Positions 1 to 5,563 of a stretch of DNA of 5,563 nt are shown one piece after another (position 1 is the first letter of the stretch; each line of letters starts with the position of its first letter). The stretch covers positions 2,224-7,786 of the forward strand of contig DNFZ01000216.1 in assembly GCA_003486785.1 (NCBI GenBank). Direction: 5' to 3'. A program made the translations under genes and the position numbers. The notes below the pieces were generated by a model, which was not told the origin of the DNA, searched no databases, and saw only the letters and a list, made by a program, of their open reading frames with translations. The stretch comes from Clostridiales bacterium. Lineage in GTDB: Bacteria > Bacillota > Clostridia > Christensenellales > CAG-138.

Positions 1-1887
1 TCCGGCTTTATGGTCGCAGCCAAGGCGGGAGATGCGTGTATCCCGATTTTACGCGACGCGGGCGTTACGGACATCATAGAATATACGAGCTACGAGGCAG
101 TCATTCGGGCGGCGCAGCAGGGCGAGATTGGCGTTTTCGTTGTGGACGAGCCCGCCGCGCTCTATTACATGTATCAAATGAACATCGTCAAAGACTTCAG
201 CCGCAGCCAGTCGCTCTACTCCGGCCAGTTTCATCGCGCGGTGAAGAAAGGCGATGTGCAGACGCTTGCGTTAGTTAAAAGCGGTTTTTCGCAGATCTCT
301 TCCGACGAACTCAACAGTATTAACGAGAAATGGTACGGGCGCGCGAGCACCTGGATCTATATCGGCTACTATCTGGAGTTTCTGCTTGTTGGCATCGCGC
401 TTGTCGGCGCGGTGATTTTGTGGGTTTCGCTCTGGAACCAGCGCCTCAGAAGAGAGGTGCGTAAAAAGACGCAGGAGCTTCTGCACGAAAAGGAGCTGCT
501 CAATATCACGCTCCAGTCGATTGGGGACGGCGTGGTGGCAACAGGGATCGACGGCGCGATCACGCTCCTCAACCCCACCGCGCGGCGCATGACCGGCTGG
601 GAAGACGATGCGCTGGGGGAGAAGTTCACAACCGTGCTCCGGCTGATCAACGAGGAGACGGAGCAGCCGGTGAGCTCTCCGATCGAGCGGGTGCTGGAGA
701 CGGGCGAGATCGTCGGCCTTGCAAACCACACCGCGCTCGTGAACCGCATGGGCGAAAAGACGCCGATTGCCGACGGCGCAGCACCAATACGCGACGAAAA
801 CGGCACAATCTATGGCGTTGTGATGGTGTTTCGCGATGTGACGCAGGAAAAAGAGCAGCGCGAAAAGATCGAATACATCATGTCTCACGACTCCATGACG
901 GGGCTTTACAACCGCTGGTATATGGAGGAAGAGCTCAGCCGTTACGATCACGAAGAAAAGGGCAGCTGCGCGCTGATTATGGGCGATCTCAACGGCCTCA
1001 AACTCGTCAACGACGCCTTCGGGCATTATGAGGGGGATCGGTTTATCCGCGAGATTGCGGCGATCTTAGAGAGCAGCAGCGGCCCGCATGACGTGGTCTG
1101 CCGCTGGGGCGGAGATGAGTTTCTCATCCTCATGCCGGGTGCGGGCGCAGCGGACGCCGAGCAGCTCATCGAGCGCATCCTTGCGCGCTGCAGTGAGAAG
1201 AGCGACGAGACGCTGCAGCTGAGCATCGCGCTTGGGTATGCGATCAAGAAAGAGCCCGGCGAGCGGATTCACGATGTGCTGCGCGAAGCGGAGCAGCTGA
1301 CCTACCGGCGCAAGCTGATGATCGAAAAGAGTTTTCGAAGCAGCGTAATCAATGCGCTCTTAGCGACGCTCGCTGCCAAAAGCGAGGAGACGGAGGAGCA
1401 CGCCGAGCGCTTGCAGCATTACTGCGGGCTGATCGGAAAAATCCTCGGCATCTCCACCAAAGAGCTGGATGAGATGTCGCTCTTTGCCATGCTGCATGAT
1501 ATCGGCAAGGTCGGCATCAACGACGCAATTTTGCAAAAACCCGGCGCGCTGTCGGACGAGGAATGGCTGGAGATGAAGAAGCATCCCGAGATTGGCTTTC
1601 GCATCGCGCAGAACAATGTCGATCTTGCGCCGATTTCGGAATATATCCTCTCGCATCATGAGCGGTGGGACGGAAGCGGCTATCCGCGCGGGCTCAGAGG
1701 GGAGGAGATTCCGGTTCTCGCGCGCATACTCGCGGTCGTAGACGCGTTTGATGCCATGACCAACGATCGCATCTACAGCAATCCCATCAGCCGCGAGGCT
1801 GCTGCAGAGGAGATTTTGCGCTGCGCCGGAACGCAGTTTGACCCGGTCATCGCGCGCTTGTTCGTCGAGCAGGTGCTGGGGCTGTAA
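1..1887 (+). CDS. Membrane-bound sensor with SBP, PAS, GGDEF and HD-GYP domains (c-di-GMP synthesis/breakdown), 5' partial
   Basis: This protein probably sets c-di-GMP level in response to an extracellular ligand. The frame is open to base 1, so the start lies outside the window and 628 residues remain. Numbering here is from the Met codon at base 10. Residues 1-110 resemble the C-terminal lobe of a family 3 solute-binding protein (VVDEPAALYY, ending NEKWYG). One membrane helix spans about 117-141 and is followed by a basic, probably coiled-coil stretch (RLRREVRKK), which puts the later domains in the cytoplasm. A PAS domain covers about 163-280. The GGDEF domain (about 285-440) has DSMTGLYNR, metal-binding D326, base-contacting N334 and D343, and an intact GGDEF at 367-371. 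The I-site arginine is missing (GPHD at 358-361). The HD-GYP domain (about 445-625) has E460/H464, HDIGK at 496-500, H525, HH at 549-550, GYP at 557-559 and D578, so all expected metal ligands are present. Both activities are plausible; the net direction is unknown. The missing N-terminus should hold a signal sequence and the rest of the binding domain. Confidence 0.93.
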   Translation, partial: SGFMVAAKAGDACIPILRDAGVTDIIEYTSYEAVIRAAQQGEIGVFVVDEPAALYYMYQMNIVKDFSRSQSLYSGQFHRAVKKGDVQTLALVKSGFSQISSDELNSINEKWYGRASTWIYIGYYLEFLLVGIALVGAVILWVSLWNQRLRREVRKKTQELLHEKELLNITLQSIGDGVVATGIDGAITLLNPTARRMTGWEDDALGEKFTTVLRLINEETEQPVSSPIERVLETGEIVGLANHTALVNRMGEKTPIADGAAPIRDENGTIYGVVMVFRDVTQEKEQREKIEYIMSHDSMTGLYNRWYMEEELSRYDHEEKGSCALIMGDLNGLKLVNDAFGHYEGDRFIREIAAILESSSGPHDVVCRWGGDEFLILMPGAGAADAEQLIERILARCSEKSDETLQLSIALGYAIKKEPGERIHDVLREAEQLTYRRKLMIEKSFRSSVINALLATLAAKSEETEEHAERLQHYCGLIGKILGISTKELDEMSLFAMLHDIGKVGINDAILQKPGALSDEEWLEMKKHPEIGFRIAQNNVDLAPISEYILSHHERWDGSGYPRGLRGEEIPVLARILAVVDAFDAMTNDRIYSNPISREAAAEEILRCAGTQFDPVIARLFVEQVLGL

Positions 1888-1905
1888 ACGCTAGGTTTGT
1901 ATCAA

Positions 1906-1934
1906 CAAGAACCCCGCCGGCGGCGGGGTTCTTG
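1906..1934. terminator. Bidirectional intrinsic terminator between convergent genes
   Basis: The two arms, 1906-1919 and 1921-1934, are perfect inverted copies around a single central G. A real loop of three bases leaves a 13-bp stem whose core is CCCCGCC paired with GGCGGGG. The outer arms are A-rich on the 5' side and T-rich on the 3' side (GGTTCTTG), so each strand reads a GC stem followed by a U-rich run. On the plus strand a further T5 run lies at 1947-1951. The hairpin begins 18 bases after the stop of the signalling gene and 15 bases beyond the stop of the downstream ABC gene, the usual place for a shared terminator. Termination itself is inferred. The U-runs are imperfect, so efficiency may differ between strands. 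Confidence 0.88.
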
Positions 1935-1949
1935 TACGTGTTGTGCTTT

Positions 1950-3839
1950 TTATTCCAGCTCGAAAGCGCCCGTGTAGAGCTGGTGGTATTTTCCGCCTTC
2001 TGCGATCAGGCGCGCATGGCTGCCGCGCTCAATGATGCGCCCGCTTTCCAGCACCATGATCACATCCGAGTTCTGCACCGTCGAGAGCCGGTGCGCGATG
2101 ACGAACACCGTTCTGCCCTTCATCAGCGCATCCATACCGCGCTGTACGATGGCTTCCGTGCGCGTGTCGATGGATGAGGTTGCCTCGTCGAGAATCATCA
2201 CAGGCGGGTCTGCGACCGCGGCGCGCGCGATGGCTAGCAATTGCCGCTGCCCTTGAGAGAGATTCGTGCCGTTGCCGGAGAGGAGTGTTTCGTAGCCCTC
2301 CGGCAGTCGCGTGATGAAGTCGTCCTCGCCCGCGAGCTTCGCTGCGGCGACGCACGCTTTGTCCGTCGCATCCAGCCTCCCGTAGCGGATGTTTTCCAGC
2401 ACGGTACCGGTAAACAGGTTCGTGTCCTGCAGCACCATGCCGATGGCGCGCCGCAGGTCGGATTTTCGAATCCGGTTGATGTTGATGCCGTCGTAACGGA
2501 TTTTTCCGTCCGCAATGTCATAAAAGCGGTTGAGCAGGTTGGTGATTGTGGTCTTGCCGGCACCCGTAGCGCCAACGAACGCAACCTTTTGCCCCGGCTC
2601 GGCAAACAGCGTGACCTCATGCAGCACGGGTTTGTCCGGATCATAGCCGAAGTCCACGCCCTGCAAACGCACATCGCCGGAGAGGCGCGTATAGCGCACC
2701 GTCCCGTCCGCCTGCGGCTGCTTCCAGGCCCAGAGACCTGTGCGCACCGCGCTCTCGGTGTGTTCGCCGTTCTGCTCGGTGACGTTAACGAGCGTAACGG
2801 TGCCGCTGTCCGCCTCTTGCTTTTCATCGAGCAACGCAAATATGCGGCCTGCCCCCGCGAGCCCCATGATCACCGCATTGAGCTGCTGCGACACCTGATT
2901 GATGTTGCCGGAGAACTGCCGCGTCATATTCAAGAAGGGAACCACGATGCTGATGCTCAGCGCAAGACCGGAGATGCTCAGATTTTGCGCCTTGCTTAAC
3001 AGCAGCGCGCCGCCCGCCATCGCGACCAGCACGTAGATTAGGTTGCCGATGTTCATGATGATGGGAGCCAGAACGTTGGCAAAGGTGTTCGCCTGCTCCG
3101 AATCCTGAAAGAGCGCGTCGTTGACCGCGTCAAATCCCTTTTTCGCCTCGCTTTCGTGGCAAAACACCTTGATGACCTTTTGCCCCGCCATCATCTCTTC
3201 GATATAACCTTCGGTTATGCCGAGCGATTTTTGCTGCCGCTTGAAAAATCTGGCAGAGTTGCCACCGATCTTTTTCACGACAAGCAGCATAAAAGCCACG
3301 CCAAGCAGCACCACCAGCGTCATCCAGACGCTGTAGTAAAGCATGATCGAGAACAGCGTGAGCACCATAATGCCCGAACCAAGCAGCTGCGGCAGGCTTT
3401 GGGAGATGAGCTGGCGCAGCGTATCGGCATCGTTGGTATAGTGGCTCATGATGTCGCCATGCGCATGCGTGTCAAAATACTGCACGGGCAAGCCCTGCAT
3501 GTGCCCAAAGAGCGTCACGCGCAGCTTCTTGAGCGCGCCCTGCGAGAGAACCGCCATTGCGCGCGTGTAGACGAAAGAGGTGATGAGCGAGACGAGATAC
3601 AAAATTGCAAGCATCAAGGTCAGGCGCAGCACCTGCGGGCCGATCACGCCCCAGCCCGCGCCTGCGTTTTGTTCCAGCAGGGCGATGATGTTTTGCATGA
3701 AGACCGCGGGCAGCGCGGATACCGCCGCGGAAAACACGATGCAGAGTATCACGAGCGGCAGGGCGACGGGGTAGAACGAGAGCAGCATGCGAAACAGGCG
3801 CGGGAGCGTGCCTTTTTTAGGAAGCTGTTTTGTTCTCAT
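1950..3839 (-). CDS. ABC exporter half-transporter, catalytically consensus subunit of a heterodimer (TM288/BmrD-like)
   Basis: This is a membrane-plus-ATPase half-transporter of 629 residues that probably pairs with the product of the upstream gene to export an unidentified compound from the cytoplasm. Six membrane helices fall near 22-48, 70-92, 151-171, 172-190, 255-283 and 285-305. The nucleotide-binding domain covers about 388-625. Its motifs are A-loop Y399, Walker A GATGAGKT at 423-430, Q-loop Q471, signature LSQGQ at 527-531, Walker B VMILDE with D551 and catalytic E552, D-loop SSID at 555-558 and switch H583. The signature has Gln (Q529) where LSGGQ has its first Gly, as in TM288, so the ATP site using this signature should be the weak one. 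About 45 extra residues (343-387, with WAWK) sit between the membrane and ATPase domains, making the protein longer than the usual 570-600. The ATG overlaps the stop of the upstream gene (ATGA) and has a good ribosome site, so the start is well supported. Drug, lipid or peptide substrates are all possible. Confidence 0.95.
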   Translation of the reverse strand: MRTKQLPKKGTLPRLFRMLLSFYPVALPLVILCIVFSAAVSALPAVFMQNIIALLEQNAGAGWGVIGPQVLRLTLMLAILYLVSLITSFVYTRAMAVLSQGALKKLRVTLFGHMQGLPVQYFDTHAHGDIMSHYTNDADTLRQLISQSLPQLLGSGIMVLTLFSIMLYYSVWMTLVVLLGVAFMLLVVKKIGGNSARFFKRQQKSLGITEGYIEEMMAGQKVIKVFCHESEAKKGFDAVNDALFQDSEQANTFANVLAPIIMNIGNLIYVLVAMAGGALLLSKAQNLSISGLALSISIVVPFLNMTRQFSGNINQVSQQLNAVIMGLAGAGRIFALLDEKQEADSGTVTLVNVTEQNGEHTESAVRTGLWAWKQPQADGTVRYTRLSGDVRLQGVDFGYDPDKPVLHEVTLFAEPGQKVAFVGATGAGKTTITNLLNRFYDIADGKIRYDGININRIRKSDLRRAIGMVLQDTNLFTGTVLENIRYGRLDATDKACVAAAKLAGEDDFITRLPEGYETLLSGNGTNLSQGQRQLLAIARAAVADPPVMILDEATSSIDTRTEAIVQRGMDALMKGRTVFVIAHRLSTVQNSDVIMVLESGRIIERGSHARLIAEGGKYHQLYTGAFELE

Positions 3840-5563
3840 GCTTCATCACCTGCCTTGTTCTGGGAGTTGTAAACTTCGCGGTATGCGGCGTCTGTTTCCA
3901 GCAGCTGCGCGTGTGTGCCGATGGCGGAGATGCCGCCCTTGTCCATGAGTACGATACGGTCGGCATCCATCACGGAGGCGACGCGCTGCGCGATGATGAT
4001 CTTTGTAGTCTCGGGCAGATATTCCTTCAGCGCCTTGCGAATCTTTGCGTCCGTGTTCGTGTCCACCGCGCTGGTGGAGTCGTCGAGAATCAAGATGCGC
4101 GGCTGTTTCAGCAGCGCGCGGGCGATGCAGAGGCGCTGCTTTTGCCCGCCGGAAACATTTGTGCCGCCCTGCTCAATCCTCGTCTCGTATCCCTGCGGAA
4201 AAGAGCGAATAAACCCGTCCGCCTGCGCAAGCACACAGGCCTGCTGCAGCTCGGCTTCGCTTGCTTCGGGATTGCCCCAGCGAAGGTTTTCTGCGATGGT
4301 GCCGGAAAAGAGCACGTTGTTTTGCAGCACGACGGACACCTCGCTGCGCAGCGCGGTCAGGTCATAGTCCTTCACGTTTCGCCCGCCAACGCGCACAACG
4401 CCTTCGCTTGCGTCATAGAGCCGCGGGATCAGCTGCACCAGGGACGTTTTGGAAGAACCCGTCGTGCCGAGAATGCCGATGGTCTCGCCGGAGCGAATGT
4501 GCAGGTCGATGTTCAAGAGCGCCATGTGCTCGGCCTTCTCGGAGTAACGGAAGCTGACGCGGTCGAAGTCGATCGAACCGTCGGCCACGCAAAACAGCGG
4601 CTGCGCGGGGTTTGCAAGCGCGCTCGTTTCCGAAAGCACCTCTACGATGCGGCGGCTCGACTCGTCCGCGATGGTGACCATGACGAACACCATTGAGAGC
4701 ATCATCAGGCTCATGAGCGTTTGAAAGCTGTAGATCATCAGGGAAGAGAGCTGGCCTACGTTGAAATGCAGCCCGCCTGTTGTGGCGATGACGTAAGCGC
4801 CGAACGTGAGGATAAACACCATGTTGACATACAGGCAAAACTGCATCAAGGGCATGTTGAAGGCGAGAATCTTCTCGGCTTTGGTGAATTCCGCGCGCAG
4901 ATCTTCGGCGGCCGCGTTGAATTTCTGCTTTTCATGCTCTTCACGCACAAAGGACTTTACCACGCGGATGCCCTGCACATTCTCCTGGATGGAGCGGTTG
5001 AGCGCGTCATATTTGCGAAACACGCGCCGGAAGATCGGGAATGCGCTGCGCAGGATTAAGAACAGCCCGACGCCAAGCATGGGGATGACCACCACGAAGA
5101 TCAGCGCGAGCTTCCCGCCCATGATAAACGACATAATCACCGCAAAGAGCAGCATCAGCGGGCTTCGTATAGCAATGCGGACGAGCATCATAAACGCGTT
5201 TTGCACATTGCTCACGTCGGTAGTCATCCGCGTGACCAGCGAGGCGGAAGAAAAGCGATCGATGTTTTCGAAAGAGAAGGATTGAATGCTGTAAAACAGA
5301 TCTTTTCTCAGGTTCTTTGCAAAGCCGCTTGCCGCCGTCGCAGCAGCTTTGCCGGAAAGCCAGCCCAGCGTAAGCGAGACGCATGCGGGCAACAGCAGTA
5401 TCAGGCCAAACGAAAGGATCACGTCCATGCCGCATCCTGCTTGAATCTGGTTGACGAGCAGCGCCGTAATAAAGGGGATGATGCTTTCGATGACCACCTC
5501 CGCCGTCACATAGACCGGCGCTAAGATGGAGGGCTTTTTGTATTCGCGTATGCTTTTGATCGG
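3836..5563 (-). CDS. ABC exporter half-transporter, degenerate-site subunit of a heterodimer (TM287/BmrC-like), 5' end cut by the window edge
   Basis: This is the first gene of a two-gene exporter operon. 575 residues are visible, numbered here from the codon at 5563. Six membrane helices lie near 13-38, 47-70, 131-149, 151-171, 239-261 and 276-300. The ATPase domain covers about 326-560, with A-loop Y340, Walker A GTTGSSKT at 366-373, Q-loop Q414, signature VSGGQ at 470-474, Walker B ILILDD (D494, D495) and AQR at 525-527. Three positions depart from the ATPase consensus: the last Gly of Walker A is Ser (S371), the catalytic Glu is Asp (D495) and the switch His is Gln (Q526). The signature is intact. 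This matches the non-catalytic-site partner of heterodimeric exporters, so the protein should work only with the product of the next gene. A GTG at 5509-5507 could be taken as the start, but the 18 codons before it stay open and read like the normal family N-terminus (KSIREYKKPSILAPVYV). The true start is therefore probably one or a few codons beyond the edge. The substrate is unknown. Confidence 0.94.
   Translation of the reverse strand, partial: PIKSIREYKKPSILAPVYVTAEVVIESIIPFITALLVNQIQAGCGMDVILSFGLILLLPACVSLTLGWLSGKAAATAASGFAKNLRKDLFYSIQSFSFENIDRFSSASLVTRMTTDVSNVQNAFMMLVRIAIRSPLMLLFAVIMSFIMGGKLALIFVVVIPMLGVGLFLILRSAFPIFRRVFRKYDALNRSIQENVQGIRVVKSFVREEHEKQKFNAAAEDLRAEFTKAEKILAFNMPLMQFCLYVNMVFILTFGAYVIATTGGLHFNVGQLSSLMIYSFQTLMSLMMLSMVFVMVTIADESSRRIVEVLSETSALANPAQPLFCVADGSIDFDRVSFRYSEKAEHMALLNIDLHIRSGETIGILGTTGSSKTSLVQLIPRLYDASEGVVRVGGRNVKDYDLTALRSEVSVVLQNNVLFSGTIAENLRWGNPEASEAELQQACVLAQADGFIRSFPQGYETRIEQGGTNVSGGQKQRLCIARALLKQPRILILDDSTSAVDTNTDAKIRKALKEYLPETTKIIIAQRVASVMDADRIVLMDKGGISAIGTHAQLLETDAAYREVYNSQNKAGDEA
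3846..3851 (-). promoter_or_regulatory. Ribosome binding site for the downstream ABC gene, inside the end of the upstream gene
   Basis: Read on the minus strand, AGGTGA lies six bases before the ATG at 3839-3837. It is embedded in the last codons of the upstream ABC gene, whose TGA (3838-3836) overlaps that ATG. The site fixes this Met as the start. It also suggests that translation of the two subunits is coupled, as expected for proteins needed in equal amounts. No promoter lies between the two genes. Confidence 0.75.

Noticed and set aside
271..1026. Long minus-strand reading frame (251 codons) inside the signalling gene
   Set aside because: It lies antisense to strongly conserved PAS and GGDEF coding sequence, its translation has no recognisable domain, and long antisense frames are expected in GC-rich genes.
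1888..1949. Possible c-di-GMP riboswitch or small RNA near the c-di-GMP gene
   Set aside because: The gap is only 62 bases, lies downstream of both genes and is explained by the terminator hairpin; there is no room for a riboswitch fold.
1932..2177. Short plus-strand frame starting just after the hairpin
   Set aside because: It starts at the terminator, overlaps the conserved C-terminus of the ABC gene on the other strand and has no ribosome site.
2241..2999. Plus-strand reading frame (252 codons) opposite the downstream ABC gene
   Set aside because: It is antisense to the ATPase domain and linker; the product is rich in His, Arg and Ala with no domain pattern, a typical shadow frame.
3156..4696. 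Two plus-strand frames (3156-3872 and 3830-4696) opposite the ABC pair
   Set aside because: Both are antisense to conserved transporter sequence and give low-complexity His/Arg/Gln- or Ala/Val/Arg-rich products without family resemblance.
3836..5563. Upstream ABC subunit as a decaying pseudogene because of its motif changes
   Set aside because: The frame is intact, the signature and other motifs are kept, and the D/Q substitutions match functional heterodimeric exporters.
1..5563. A functional system linking the c-di-GMP protein to the exporter
   Set aside because: The genes converge, are separated by a terminator and share no regulatory site in view; adjacency alone is not enough.

Overview
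The window looks like chromosomal DNA from a Gram-positive anaerobe of the Clostridia type (Bacillota), with GC content around 55-60% judged by eye. The assignment rests on protein style. There is a membrane-anchored binding-protein/PAS/GGDEF/HD-GYP signalling protein, and a paired ABC exporter whose two subunits closely resemble pairs common in Clostridia. No phylogenetic test was possible. There are no RNA genes, mobile elements, CRISPR arrays or attachment sites, and almost every base is coding.

Layout: bases 1-1887 (+) hold the 3' part of a large cyclic-di-GMP signalling gene cut by the left edge. Bases 1888-1949 are a 62-base gap between two genes that converge. The gap contains one near-perfect GC-rich hairpin that probably terminates transcription from both sides. 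Bases 1950-3839 (-) and 3836 to beyond 5563 (-) encode two ABC half-transporters in one operon, transcribed right to left and overlapping by four bases (ATGA). The upstream subunit runs off the right edge, probably lacking only its first one or few codons.

The two ABC proteins fit a heterodimeric exporter of the TM287/TM288, BmrC/BmrD or LmrC/LmrD type. The upstream subunit has Asp in place of the catalytic Glu, Gln in place of the switch His and an altered Walker A, but an intact signature motif. The downstream subunit has intact Walker A, Walker B and His, but an altered signature (LSQGQ). Pairing them head to tail gives one competent and one degenerate ATP site. The substrate cannot be read from sequence.

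The signalling protein would sense a small molecule outside the membrane, and possibly a second cue through PAS. It carries both a c-di-GMP synthase domain and a c-di-GMP phosphodiesterase domain with their key residues present. Nothing in the sequence ties it functionally to the exporter, since the genes converge and do not share a transcript. I see no convincing previously undescribed system here. The points most worth a second look are the asymmetric ATP sites, the linker insertion in the downstream ABC subunit and the missing I-site arginine in the GGDEF domain.
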